This document shows, one piece after another, positions 46,501 to 59,753 of a stretch of 64,000 nt of DNA; the first letter of the stretch is position 1, and every line of letters starts with the position of its first letter. Position numbers and translations under genes: made by a program. This DNA comes from Onchocerca lupi (lineage: Eukaryota > Nematoda > Chromadorea > Rhabditida > Onchocercidae): the NCBI GenBank assembly GCA_028564675.1, contig JAOVVO010000452.1, positions 1-64,000 on the forward strand. The letters are read 5' to 3'. Under the pieces are notes generated by a model, which worked only from the letters and a program-made list of their open reading frames with translations, searched no databases and was not told the DNA's origin.

Positions 46501-49500
46501 CAATTTGCTAGTAATATGAAAAAAAAAAAAAAAAAAAAAAAGGACCAGAAATAAGGAAAGCAAACCGAAAATAACTTTGAAGAATTCGGGAGTAGTTCCA
46601 TCGTAAGGAGGGTATAGTGATAACTGCTCGGACGATAAATTAAATGGGTTCTGAAATTACAGCTTTCACTGAAAAGATGTAAAAACTCACCCTCTCCTGC
46701 ATCTGAATCCTATCCTTCAAAACCGGCTGGATGTTCATATCTACTAGCAATGGAGAAGTTAGAGGATAAGCGAACTGGAACAGAAGTTTTCCGAAACTGT
46801 TGATGTGAGCGATGGGCTGAGATCGTTGATAATGTACAAGAATTAAGGGAAGTGGTATAGTTATGTTTTGATATATTCAAGGAAGTGCTCAATTTTCCAT
46901 TAGTATTTTCTGTAGTACTTTAATTGGCCAAAATGTGGTTGCTGCGCATTGGTATGAATAGCAGAGTTATTCTGTCGACTTGATAATGACAAAAAAAGAG
47001 ATCCTTTTTAATGGATAGTATCTTTTCGTTTTTATTGATATTATCACTTCGTCTGCAGAGTAACTTTCGTAGCGCTGCATTGCAGAAAACATCAGTAAAC
47101 AAAATTATCCGAAAGTTTTCACTGTAAAAAAAGAAGGAACTTCAAGAAATCGTAGAATATGAAAAAACGGCACTGATTTTGAAATGCAAAAAGATGGACC
47201 TCTAAAAATTCTGATTAGAAACACCAGATGATCGTGCAAATTATCAAAAAATAATAGCTTTATCTCTTTTACATACTTTTCGCCTCATTCTTTTGCTTAG
47301 TTTGATTCTCTAAAAATACCTTACGAATTCTTGAATCTTAAAAAAAAATAAATTAAAAATTGAAAAATTCTTCAGTCTAAATATGTTTACCGCAAATTAG
47401 TAATATAACTAACGATTATAATCAGATCTACGATAATGTTAATAGTAAAGACTAAAATATTCACAAGGAAGAAAAGATTTGTAAGGACAAAGTCATGAAA
47501 GTAATAATGATATGATTAGACGAAATTATATAAGACAATTCTCATTTTCAGACCACAAATGAGATTCTAGATGCTCATATATAAGCTCATTAATATCTAG
47601 AATTCATAAAATGAAAAAATAAGACAGAATATCACAAAAATATAAAAAATTTTTGAATCTATTTGTCATCTATTCGCTCCGCAACACCAAAAAGATCTTA
47701 AAGCAAATGTTCTGTTGTGTAATATATGTGAGTTTATAGAAGAGTGTTATAAAGAATATATATTTGATAATCATTAAAAATTTTGGAAACTGCATTTTGT
47801 GAACTAAAAATAAATCTACCAAAAGACATCTTTTTGAATTCTCTGAGCAAAAATGATTTTTGGCTCATAAAAACATTTTTCTTTTTTCATCGAAGTGAAA
47901 TTTGAAAAAGCAATGTTTTAACCTGTAAGAACTTGCAGGTTTTTGAAAAGAAAGACAAAAAGAAACCAATCTATCATTCGTTCCAAAAATGAACGTCAAA
48001 AAAAGATAGGAACAAAATTCAAATATTTAAGACTATTGCTTCCCAAATTTTAATTCAATCCGGAAGGAAAAAGCTTTTTATGGTGAAAAAGATAATATTT
48101 TTTAATCAAAGAATCAAAAATGAAGTGGCTAATACTTGAGCAAGGTCATTCAATCGTGGATAACTGATATAGTGAAGTCAGTTCGAATTGTAAGAAAAAT
48201 AGAGTGATCCTAAAAATATGGAAGACCTTCAGTAATAATCGTTAATGATTGCTTTTCAAAAACAACATTTCAATAGCTATTTCAATACATAAATATAAGC
48301 AAAAATAAAATTAATGAACTGCAAAGAAAGCGAAAAAACTCTTCAAAATAATCCAGATAACTCTTTAAACATTTCGCCCTTCTCAGAGAGAGTCTCTGTG
48401 CTCTTAAGAAAAACAACAATTCTTTCTGTATAATATATTTCAGAAAAGCTTTCCGAAACTTTTCATTCATAGGAATTAAGTCTTCATTATCAAGCATAAT
48501 ATGAATTAGTCGATCTTTCTAAGCCATAACTATTTGCGAAAAATGTATAAAAAATGAATTTCAATTTTTCAAAACAAAATTATAAGACTTTATATATCCT
48601 ATAACGACTTCCACAAACAGTATATACCCTTCGACGTATGTTCATATCGATTTCAATGATGATCGCAAGACAATATATGCAATCGAAACATTTGATTGAT
48701 AACATAAACAGAGATTGATGAAGAAGGTTGGGACTATAAAAAGACATATATATATATATATATAAAAGATGGAAACTTCAATGTTTTTATTGCAAAACTC
48801 ATTTAATTGTATGAAAAACAAATTTAATTTTACATCAAAGATCTTTCCATAAAAGAGGATTGGGACTGTAGAACATGTCGTGAGATAGAGCAGAAATGCA
48901 TCACAACATAAAAGGCTGGAACAGCATAACTATACTGCCGCTTGCTAAGCAACAAAAAAAAAAAAAATTATTTAATACGACAGTGCAATCATCTCTATTG
49001 AAATGTTCAGAGCTGGTTGGAGCGAAAAAGATAATAGACAATAATGCTACACAATAAACTTCTGAGGTGGAAAATAACCGACATGAGCTTTTTGAATTGA
49101 GCATCAGCAGACAAACTACTCCCATAAATTTACCCAAAAACTGCTCAGATTTTTATAACTGTATCATAAACATGACAAAAAAATGAAAAATAGCAAATTG
49201 TCGCATGTCATTAACCGAGTAAATTAAAAATATGATAAGATAAATAAATGTAGTATAAGCAGTTTTAGAGGTGTAAAATAAAGCAGCAAAGATATATTTA
49301 TTTCTTGCTCCCAAACTTCGAAACTGTATAGATTGAATGCGGATGAACCATACTGCGAGTAATTCACAAGGCTGGATCTTTGTTGTGGTAATAAGAATGA
49401 AGTGTACAAGAGTCCGCAGTGTGTTACAGTAAGACAGAATTCTGATAGAAGCTAAGAGAATTAAACTATGTCGCTATTAGATATGCATTACTTCAAAATC

Positions 49501-52500
49501 AAGTATTTTTATCACCTTGTGTTAAATAACCATTTCAAACCATTTATAGAAAGATCTGTATTTCCATCGAAAAAAATAATGAAAATCTTACAATCTTACA
49601 AGTTCGTTTTTCTCAATAATTAATTCTAATAAACCATACTCGAATCTTTATAGAAATTGGATGACATGAAAAGAATCCAAAATTACTCATTAGACTTAAT
49701 TCAAATTTGAAATGGTTTGCTTTTTTGTGCTTATAATTTCCTAAATCTTGCATATTTACACTTCTATTCAGTCAACCAGACAAGCAGAAAACAAAACGGT
49801 CAAACATACATTTGAAGATTTTTTTTTTAGTGATGAAGAAAAATTGCTACAAAACATCACATGTATGTATACCTGCAAATTCACTAAAAAGATAATGGAT
49901 TATAAAAAACCTCAGAATAAGATTATTACTTCAATTAATTTGAAATAAAAATCCAATTCATCACAGTTTGGAATGACTTTTCTCCAAAATCAAAAGTTTC
50001 AATTTTTCCAAATAGATGTGGAAAACCCTTCCTTAAAAATTTATACAAATGAAAATAAAGCTGTGAGATCATGAATACAGTATGATGGAAATTAAAAATT
50101 AAGCATTCACTCGTTAGATACATCACTGATCCTTATCTTCCTTAATTCTAAATTGTTAATAACCAAAAAGCACTATAAAACGTCTTTAAAAATTCGACTT
50201 CACTATTTAATTTTGATAATATTTGAATTCCACTATATACCCAAACGCAAACGAGAGTTTTCGAAACTTCGAAAAAATATAAGAACTTATAATCTATAGT
50301 TAAAATCTTACAAATTGTGATCTAAGTACAAACCTTACAAAAAAAAATGTATCTTAATACAACCCAAATATTTTTGATTTTTTATTAAATATGATTTAAT
50401 TAGTTTGATATTTTGGTCTTTATTAAATATGATTTAATTAATAACTGGAGCTTAGATTATAATTTAGTTTACTGTTTTCAACATTATCGTCCAAACTCTT
50501 GGATTATCTATCTCATTTCATAATTCACAAATTTCCAACAATCCAAATAACTATAGGACGAAAAATCTTGGAATTTTCAGTAAAAAGCGTAAACCTCTTT
50601 GATAAGAATTGCATAATTGCTGAATGGTGATACTAGTTTCGACTCGACATGTGGCACAGTTTGCATTATACTGGCATTAGCTGGAAAAAGTTAGCGCTCA
50701 CGAAGTCATTAATTAAATGAATTTCTCATGCTCATCATTACAAATAAGTACAATCGAGTGAATATAAAGTTTCTATAAAATTATATTTAGCATTATTTCA
50801 CTTAAATTCTTTAAAAAAAATTGGAGATTGAAGTATTATCTGCAAAAATAGGAACAGAACTTACTTAGAGGAGAACAGTATTTTTCAAATGTGTCATTTT
50901 TATCAACTACGAGTTGAAGAGGACTGGACTGATACTGAAATGAAAAACATAAAATACAATAAAAAATTATGTGACTCAAAACTTTTTTTATTGCTACGAA
51001 TTTTAGCTATTCTTAAAGGTTTCAGACTAAAGTTACTATGCTTCATTTATAATTATTCTTCAATCAAGAAGACTAAAAATATTCATCATTAAATATATCA
51101 TCAGAGTTTAATAATAGAAAAGTAAATCAAACTGTCATGCTGAACAAAATCGAATGTTTTATTTCTAATTTGTGATAAGGCAAGATTTAAAAACACTGTA
51201 TGCGTTTTGATATAAACAAAGATCCGATGAGTTTTCATGTATTATCCTGTTAAAGGCTGCTTACTAAATGCTTGCTTCAGTGTAATTTAACTAGCACCAA
51301 TTATATGTTAGAAAAATCAAATGCAAAGTAAATTTTGCGAATTAAATATACCGGTAGATTCCACATGCTTGATCTTATTTCGATTGCACTTAATGGTCTA
51401 TGACACATATTATTAACATTTTTGACTGCAACACTCGAAAGTTTTGAATCAACAAACGGATGTTTCGATGCCACTGACAAACTAGTGCTCTTCAATTCCG
51501 CTAGATCTGCTATACAAATGCTATGTCTTTCACTGCGAATACGAAGATTATGCCCTAAAATGCAACCACATTTTTTTTTTTCTGATTAGCTATTCAAAAT
51601 AAAGATTGAGGAAACCAGTTTCGAAATATTTAACTGCTGAAATAACTGTTCTTAATTGTCGATGTTACTGACAATAATAACAATAAACGATGAAAAGAAA
51701 AAAAATACCAAGATCAGTAATAATAAACGATAAAAAAATAATAATAAATGATAAAATTTAACTTACTTTTTGATTGTTTTTCTGATCTATTTGGAAACAG
51801 TACTATTGTTCCTATATTTTGACGGCAGGATAGTGGAGTGCTTGTTGCAACTGAACGAGACCTTGAACGAAAGGCAGTACTGAGTGGTGAATCTGACTGT
51901 AACGAATTCATATGAGTTCCGGATGGTGTGTCATGTGTAGCTGGTGGATGTCCAAGAACTGCAATTAACAAAGCAAGAACAATACGTTTGTTTATGTGCA
52001 ATATAACTCTTTGAATTGGCTTTTTATTATGATGCCTGCACGCTAAATCCATAGATTAAAATGCAAGAGATAATGCAGTTTCACCAAAAATGATGAAAAT
52101 AAATGAATCGAGTAACATTCGCAAATGAAAAAACTGTAAATTTTTCGATTGGTTAACCAAATTTGATAGACTGATAGAATCTCGAAAAATGATATGCAGA
52201 CCCTCATCAAGCATTTCATTATCACAAGTGGATGTATTCCGTGATTCACGACATGTACGTAAATTTAAATGTTCTCGAAAAGTGTCCATTAGAGCATGTT
52301 CCGCTCTGGAAAAGAACTCAAAAATACAAGAAATATAAGTAATGACAATAACTATTTGAATAATACCTTGTTTCTGTGATCTTTGTAGTAAAATCTAACA
52401 GACAATTACCGCATGTTAAAAAGTTACCCTCTGAAAGACGGAATCGGCATATCAAACTCAACATCATCAGATCCACGTCGTATATAGATATTATGTTGAT

Positions 52501-52546
52501 GACCGCTCTCATTTTGACCACGACGAGTTGTTGGTGTATATGCCAT
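43538..52546 (-). CDS. PRKAG: AMP-activated protein kinase gamma subunit
   Basis: Nucleotide-sensing regulatory subunit of AMPK, built of four CBS repeats. Well supported exons: 46414-46314, 45765-45644, 45134-45003, 44803-44677, 44347-44177, 43955-43851, 43762-43538. They give about 320 residues matching the human gamma core: [32 protein letters not shown] and LTITDF (CBS1), VHRLPV and ILTHKR (CBS2), RVSALPV with [11 protein letters not shown] (CBS3), EVHRLVIVD with GIISLSDIL (CBS4). Ligand-binding Arg, His and Asp positions of CBS1, 3 and 4 are kept. Upstream exons encode a disordered S/R/N-rich extension as in long gamma isoforms: 52546-52428 (start [15 protein letters not shown]), 52305 to 52085 or 52172, 51958-51767, 51554-51352, possibly 50670-50595, and 46909-46724. 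Phases fit only if the 76-nt exon at 50670 is included, giving 659 or 630 aa. An acceptor (AG at 52558-52557) lies 10 nt before the chosen ATG. Confidence 0.9.
46910..50594 (-). other. Large intron of the AMPK gamma gene
   Basis: About 3.7 kb (4.4 kb if the 50670-50595 exon is not real), by far the longest intron in the window. It separates the N-terminal extension from the CBS core, which is where an internal promoter for a short isoform would be expected. It contains a short (TA)n run near 48746-48764 and the paired palindromes at 50382-50440; no coding region is supported. Confidence 0.5.
50382..50440. repeat. Duplicated palindromic 21-mer
   Basis: The sequence TTATTAAATATGATTTAATTA occurs at 50382-50402 and identically at 50420-50440. 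Each copy is itself an inverted repeat (TTAAAT / ATTTAA around ATG). Confidence 0.85.
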
Positions 52547-54000
52547 TGCTTGATTCCTAAAATATCCTTCATTAAAATCAAAGAAATATACACACATATA
52601 TAATGACGCTTCTAATCGTTGAAATATTTGCTTACCAAATAAGCGCGAAAACTTCGCATTTGAGAACTAGATTAATTCTAATACGTTATAACACGAATTA
52701 TTTTAAAAAATCAGTCGATGGTTTAGTTAAACAATGCTCACTTCTAAAACATCTATTTCAGATTTATATAAAAAACAAGTAGATATTGCTGTTCCCTTAG
52801 TCTGATACGATATGAAAATATTGAAATAATTTACTGTTTAATATATAGAACATTTCAGCAGCAAAATAGAACTTGTAAATTTAAATTTTTTGTACATGAA
52901 TTGAGCGACTTCAAATAAAAAATAATTTAAGAATGAGACTTCATATTTTTATAAAATGTTGATGGAAAACTAAGCTAACATTTCTCTCGAAAAAATTCCA
53001 ATCTTATCATATTTGATGAATTCATCATGAACTAGCGGTAATTTTGAAACGATAGCTTTTGGCTCATTCAATTATATCTGAGCAATTGTCAAAATCTGTT
53101 TAATAATCAGTCTGCAAGCATAGCATACTTCAACCACTGGAATAGATGAATTAATATTAATAACTAAAATATTTGTATAACTAATCATTAAACCATACGA
53201 ACAAATACTTGATTAAATCCTTTCAAGATTACTGGTCTACAAATTTGATGGAGTCTAATCAACACTAGGAAATTAAGGGATCTTCTAGGCATAAAGCTTT
53301 TCTTGAACATGCTGCCGAAAAAAAAAAAAAAAAAAAATAAGCTAAAGCCAATTATATTACAATATCCTTTCGTATTAGAATCAGAGCACACTTTTTCTCT
53401 CATTTCTCTTTATATTTACACTGAATTCGTATGTTTCTATCGTCACTTCAAGGACGTATGAACAAAAGCGATGAAAATAATCAAACATTCACAGTCGGAG
53501 AGAGAGCTAATATATACAATCATTTTTAAGCGACAATTTATACAATTTCAACTAGCCATGTGAAAATTGAAGACTCAATCAGTTTCATGTTGTTAATATT
53601 TATAAGGGAATTTACATCTTGCATGAGAGAACTGTTACCTGCGTAATTAAACAATGAAAATGGAAAGTTTTTCAGGCAAGGTGATATCCTTCTTCTCTGC
53701 ATTCGCCACCTCTTCTGGAGCATCGTATCGTGTTGCACTGCGAAATTGGCAACAAATAAGGTAAGTGCTCAAAGAGGAGGCACTAAGAGAAGTGCAGATG
53801 GTCAGCGAAATAATGGAAAAGAAAAGCTATACGGCTAATCGCTGATTGGACCATGTATACTGGTTTTATTGAATTTGTCAAAAAAAGTGTTGATATCATT
53901 CTCTTAACCAATTCTCGCGCTATTACTCGCGTCCTCACTAATCTCTCTTCTTTCTAAGTTCAACATGTTTTTTCTTTCACTATTGCACTTTCTTCTGCCT
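52547..54000. other. Region upstream of AMPK gamma, with a possible extra exon
   Basis: Likely promoter or outron DNA of the kinase subunit gene. At about 53750-53645 (minus strand) lies an open stretch bounded by a good acceptor (CAATTTCGCAG) and a GTAACA donor; it may be an alternative first exon. There is also an A run near 53317-53337. Confidence 0.4.
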
Positions 54001-57000
54001 TACTTACACAGCATATTTTTTTGGTCTCTCTCAAACAATTCACTATCATCATAAAAATCATTCTTTAAATGGTATATTTTGGGCGAAAGAAATATATCAA
54101 ATACAACGAATTAGATAAAATCTTATCTGAATGATATCAATTAAACATTTAAAGTATACTGTTAACGACATGAAAGATCATTTTGTTCCAAAGGGAAATC
54201 CAAATTAAAGCATATGAAAACTTACACATGTCTAACATTAAATATATTGAAAACGGAAGTTACCACTCAGAAACGGGCCAAGAATGTACCGTCATATACA
54301 GTACTTATGTACTGACCAATATACATTTAAAAATGCTTTCATCTGCTTCAGTCAGTTTTGATTTCTCAGCAAAAATAATTCTCCAAAATGGGAGATTAAG
54401 TAATCAGTGAGACTGGATTGGACGATGAATTAAATGGTTACTTCAACTAAGGAACGAAAACACGTCAGCAAAACATCTCCATCATTTTAACCCATACTAG
54501 GTGAACTTGCGTGACCCCACCTAATAACACGTGAAAATTAGCAACATTTCGCGCCACAAACATCCATTGTTTACTGGATTCAAGCCAACATGCACTGTTG
54601 CAGCACTATCTTTGTTCTCGCTCTTGTTGTTGTGGATTGAATCCACTTAGTTTTTGAGAGTATTCAGTGATCTATGATCATTTATTGATGATATAATAAA
54701 TAGGTGCGATTCACGTGTATAAACGCAACACTTTTCACTTAAATTTAAACTTAGAATTTGCTACACTTGTAGTTCTTCGTATTATTGAACTTACTGTTCA
54801 AATAATTTAATACAAAAAAAAGATGTGATGTGAATTCAAATTCTGCATGAATCTGGAATTGTTTGAGAATATCCTGCTTTCTTGCGAGTCTTTTGACTTT
54901 CAAAATAAAATTTTCAAAAATGCTTGGAATAAATTCCTGAAGATAAGCAAATTAACTTCCTTTCAAGAAATATGAAAGAGTGCACTTCTTATCGTATGAA
55001 ATTATATCAGAAAGAAGAAAACAGTACATGTAATGAGATAGTATCGCAGTTTAAAGTTTACATTTGTATATTCCATTCATATTATAACTGTGTAACAATG
55101 AGGAAAGAGAAGGAATAATTCGACTAAAACTTATTTCTTTTTTATAAAAAATTGGCTATTTATTTATAATTCTTTTATATAGTCAGAAAGTTTGTATTCA
55201 TTCGAAATGACTTCATTTTAATACAACGAAGATGGAGTTGTCGCTGATGTCATCAGGGAATAGTTGAAATTGTAATCGAGACTTGATATATTGATATGCT
55301 TCGAAAATCAGCCTTTGATTGGAAATGGATAGTTTGGAGGTATTCAAACCTCAAAATGCTGTGTTGTATCTCCGGAAGTTATTTTTGATACTTGCATAAT
55401 GGGGAAACTACACAGAGCGAAGTTTTTAGATTGAAAAAGAATTGCATCAATTAGAAAATTAATTTAGGATGAAAATAGCTGAGACAGAAAAAATGTCCAG
55501 CTTAATGAATTGAAAATTAGTTAAAACTTTATTTTATATTAATTGAAATCCAATTCAACTTTGCAATTTATCTGATGTCCGGCTGTTCATTTCCCCTGAA
55601 ATTTCGCTTCTTTTGTTGATTACTGCTAGATTTAAATTATGAATAGAATGGTAAATAAGTTGTTGACGATACAATTTAATGTTTAATTGTGATATTTTCC
55701 AGTACTATCACTGTTATTTCATTACTTATCTATTATTTTGTTGCTTAATGTCTATCTTTTTCTTTAAATTTATTTAATTTTCTTTAAATTTATTTAATTA
55801 CTCATACTCTATTTATCTTCTGCTATAGCGATAAACTGAAATGTCCAATTCTTTATTCTCGCGTATCATTTTTGTTGAGAATGCTTGAAGTATTGTTACT
55901 GATACTCGATCGCACGTGAACATAATTAATTATGTGAAAGTAGTCCATCATCAGGTTGCCTTTCTCCTTTTTCAGATCATTGAATGCCACACGAAAACGA
56001 ATATTGTTTTTGAGGCAACCTACTGAAATATTACACCAGAAAACAAATATCCATTTTATTTTAGACGCATTCCTCATTTTTAATGTATCTTTTTATTAAG
56101 AAATTCAGCAAAAACCTCTCCGTACTTTAATATGCAACTTATCATCAGTATTATACTCCTGCATTCGATCGATTAAGGATTAATTTCTCATCATTTAACA
56201 AACAATGCAAATAACAAATTCCATCCGAAATTATTCATCTTTAACTACGTTACTAAAATAATTTTGTTCGTAATATTTATAGCTTAGCAGAAAAACAAAT
56301 GTATTATTGAAACACTGTTGAAAAACTGTTTAATTCATCAACTGCATTCTATGGGAAGAATTTGAGTTCAGTTCATATATATATTCTTTACTAGAACTTG
56401 ACAGAAATTTGACATTTCTTTCAATTCGAAAAATTGATGGGGATGAAAATGTTTAAATGAAAAAAAAATTTTTTCCTTTTTTTTCTTTTTTTTTGGGGAC
56501 TAGTTGAATGAAATATGTTTGTTTCTAATATGCAGTTATTGAAAAAATTAAAATCGGAATGAACTATGATAAAATGCTTTCGAGAATATTTATTTGATTG
56601 TTAACGCCTGATGCATAACTTGTCGATTACATTAAAGACACTAAATTATGCTATTGATAATGAAACTTTATTGCTCGAATATTTGAAGTCTTTTGAATTG
56701 TGCGTTTTCTGATAAAGTGATTGCACAGCCATGAACTTTAATTTTATAATTATATATGCTTTTGTCGACTTACTTTAGGTCAATTGATAATAAAGATTAT
56801 ACATTATAACTTATTTCTGCTATGTAAATATGAAATACTTATTTGTACCTCTTGCTATGACAAAAATAATTTAATATCTATTTCACCATTATGAAACATC
56901 AAATGACTTTTTTTCTGTTTTACGTGTATGAAATTTCAACTAACTGTTTCTCAGAAATTTTTATTTCATTCTCAAAAAAATTTCTGAAAAGAAATTTTAA

Positions 57001-57615
57001 TTTAAATAACATTCCGATATAAACACTTAGCGAAATGCCGAGCATCTGTTAGGTGTGGAAGTTCGCAAAGAATAGACAATATATCGTTGTCAATCGTATA
57101 TCTGATAAGTTTGCTGATTTATCACACATCTCCAAGTGAGCAAAATACGATACCATCAAATGTGTAAGAAATGAGAAAAAAAAATGCTAATTGACCATTT
57201 CAAACAACTTTCTCTGAAAACAATAGCCCGATGGAGCTGTTCGATCTATTGATTCTTCCTATATTTGCAGTTCCATTGCGTCATAACTGACTGTTTGTTC
57301 ATTTTTGAAAGTTCTAAGCTCATTACAGAAATGAAGCCAAAAACTGAGTAAAATTACTCTTGAAAAATTGATATTATATGATATCAATTTTAGTTTCTCA
57401 ATAACATCTCCAGACCTTGGTAACATTATTGCCATAAATATTTTCTAATCCCGAATAATTAATTATTTCAAGTAATTTCCACGAAATTCACATATTATTT
57501 TCAAACTGAATGGTAGGATTCTGGAAAGATTATTTTGGTAGGAGTCGAGCTCACAAAAAAAAAAAAGAAAAAAAAAGCCATTTCTTTGATGATGTGAATT
57601 ATGTATTAATTGCAG
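54001..57615. other. Gene-poor A+T-rich stretch
   Basis: No supported genes. It contains a perfect tandem 20-mer (TCTTTAAATTTATTTAATT core) at 55761-55800 and an 11-bp hairpin near 57367-57394. Short frames at 54183, 55853 and 57510 lack any family signal. Confidence 0.5.
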
Positions 57616-57796
57616 CAAGACAGTTTATTGCACCATTTTTAATTCGAGAAACTGCATTAAAAATCAATCATGCTTCATTTTTTCGTCATCTGATTCTGAT
57701 TCCGAAAGTTTTGAAGTGTATGATTTAATCACTGATGCCACAGAGGAAGAATCAGAATCCTACAAACCAGACGTATTTCTATTTAGACAAAAATGA
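57616..57796 (+). CDS. Possible orphan terminal exon with acidic serine tail
   Basis: Not recognised. After a good acceptor (GTATTAATTGCAG) an open frame runs 60 codons to TGA at 57794-57796. It contains SSSDSDSESFEVYDLITD and EEESESYKPDVFLF, a balanced acidic sequence unusual for random A+T-rich DNA. No upstream exons could be joined with confidence, so it may be the last exon of an unseen gene, a relic, or chance. Confidence 0.28.
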
Positions 57797-58334
57797 TAAA
57801 AGAATTGAGTTTCTTTACATATCACACCGGTTCGCTAATTAAATTTCTTAACAACATCATACTATGATTTTTTTGAAATAAATTAATGAATGAAACTTTT
57901 TGCTGTGTTTTTTGAGATTTTCTTTACACCTCCATTTTACATGAAATTTCAATTAATGACTACAACATACTGAAAATGTTTCCTCAGAATCATTTCTTCT
58001 TTCATTGCTGCTACTATTCAAAAAGTTTACGAGAGATTGCTTCATACGTAATGAGGTGGAACTCAAATATTTACATTCCCGCATTGGACATAAAAATTTG
58101 CCCTTACGCTCTAAATAAATGTAATTGAGTTCAAGTTGCTCATAAGTATGAATAAATTCGGATAAGTTTTTTTGTCTACAGTTCTCAGCTCAAAAAGGTT
58201 CTCGAAAATAATTGGAGAAAAAACTAAATACTAATTGAAATTTCCAAAGCCAGATTGAACAAAAATTTAATTAGCTATATAAATAAAAATGTAAATGTTC
58301 GCTATTGTAAGTGACAAATCTCCGGAAGTTCTCC

Positions 58335-58398
58335 ACCGATCGCTTTCAAATTTTGGCACAACCTTGCATTCGAATAGGCGCGTGTTTCTATATAAACA
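58335..58398 (+). repeat. Helitron-flank repeat module, copy A
   Basis: About 60 bp containing CTTGCATTCGAATAGGCG. Shares its core with copy B at 58548-58611 and, inverted, with 60796-60850. It borders the decayed Helitron sequence on the left. Confidence 0.65.
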
Positions 58399-58547
58399 TA
58401 TTTTTTTTTTTTTTTAACGTGTCAGGCCCATGACAGCTAAAAGTAAGTGAACGGACTGAATTTCTTGACCCCGCCCTGTACCCCTTCCTGAGCAGACAGA
58501 ACTTATTCATTACGTATTGACTGCGGTTACTTCTTGCAGTGTTTCAA

Positions 58548-58611
58548 GTTCTTCACTGATTGATTTGAAATTTTTATACAACGTTGCATTCGAGTAGACG
58601 CATGTTTTTAA
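58548..58611 (+). repeat. Helitron-flank repeat module, copy B
   Basis: Same module as copy A, about 210 bp further on, core GTTGCATTCGAGTAGACG. Most positions agree over about 60 bp. Confidence 0.65.
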
Positions 58612-58953
58612 ATGTTTTTAAATAGTTTTTAAATAGATAAGGCGCGTAATCCAAATTTATTCGTTTGTTTTTTGCTTTGTGAGGAATATTGTTGCATCAC
58701 AGAGATGTCAATTCATGATAATTTTGTTCAGGTAATTTATGAATTATCTTTCCAACTTCTAACATTAGGTCATATCTTGGATTGTCTCTTTGTCGTAAAT
58801 GTTCGTTGTTCATTTTGACACAACATTTCTAATCTGGCTTTATGACAAAATCACTTCAAACGAAATCGATGATGTAATATGCGCTGAAACACTCGATGCC
58901 GACATCGATAGGATTTGCATGAAGTTGCGATGAAAATTGCAGTATAGGCAGTC

Positions 58954-59482
58954 ATATACAAGTTAACCGACACTGTTTGGAAGCAGATAAAGTGGTTAAG
59001 CGAATTTTTGAATTCATTCGATTTGCTAGGGATACCATTGCACGTGCTGCAATTGAAAATCGACATGCCAGTTATCATGTTGCGAAATATCAGCCAGCCA
59101 AAACTTTGCAACAGCACGCGGCTAGCAGTAAAAAAATTACTGAGCAACATCTATGACGTTGCTCACTAATTTTTCAATTTAAGACAATCTTGACTAGACT
59201 TTACAAAGATGAAGATGTCTTCATTCCTTGCATTGCTATGATTCCAACGGATATACCATTTCAATTTAAGAGATCACAATGCCCAATTCGATTGGCGTTT
59301 GCAATCATCATCAAAAAACTCAGGGCTAATCTTTAAAATTGTGTGATTTAGATCTGGAGACGGATTGCTTCTCACATGGATAATTATATATGGCGTGTTC
59401 TAGAATCGGCAAACCAGACAATCGCTATATCTACACAGACAACGGAACAACGAAAAATAGTGTATACTCACAAGCATTGTGA
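58954..59482 (+). pseudogene. Helitron Pif1-like helicase, C-terminal part, decayed
   Basis: Remnant of the replication helicase of a Helitron rolling-circle transposon. The frame from 58954 reads SEFLNSFDLLGIPLHVLQLK, MPVIMLRN and QPKLCNSTRLAVKKL; after a frameshift it reads DEDVFIPCIAMIPTDIPFQF and RLAFAI; after another, LDLETDCFSHG, stop, LYMACSRIGKPDN and IYTDNGTTKN, ending at TGA 59480-59482 where intact Helitron helicases end. At least two frameshifts and two in-frame stops (59167-59169 and within HG*LYMAC) make it non-functional. Family identification rests on the characteristic end motifs; the Walker motifs lie outside this fragment. Confidence 0.85.
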
Positions 59483-59607
59483 AGTGATTTTTCCCAACAT
59501 TAGAAACTCAAGTTCGACAACAATTCGAATTCAACAAACAGTTCAATTCCGAGTTTCTACACCGACATAGCGACTTTTTACAACGACACAGATTAATGCA
59601 ACAATAG

Positions 59608-59706
59608 CAACAAATCGACAGTCAAGGAATTCTATTCTTCTCTACTCTACAAGTGACAAAGGTAAGAATAATCCAGTAATTAATTTTCTTTAATATTCTC
59701 AAATAA
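59608..59706 (+). repeat. Direct repeat inside the Helitron block, copy 1
   Basis: Contains AATTCTATTCTTCTCTAC and AAGAATAATCCA. Partner at 60457-60553. Lies just before the Rep N-terminal start. Confidence 0.6.
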
Positions 59707-59753
59707 TTTCGAGAACTATTCGGTGCAATCGTCTTCTCTAATTCATTCAAATA

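Noticed and set aside
48282..48497. 71-codon minus-strand frame in the large AMPK gamma intron
   Set aside because: No acceptor or donor in suitable positions and no family signal; the end is low-complexity hydrophobic.
55761..55800. Perfect tandem 20-mer considered as a mobile-element footprint
   Set aside because: Very A+T-rich and without flanking inverted repeats; simple slippage is enough.
58851..59150. 99-codon minus-strand reading frame
   Set aside because: It is antisense to the decayed Helitron helicase on the plus strand, whose conserved motifs explain the openness.
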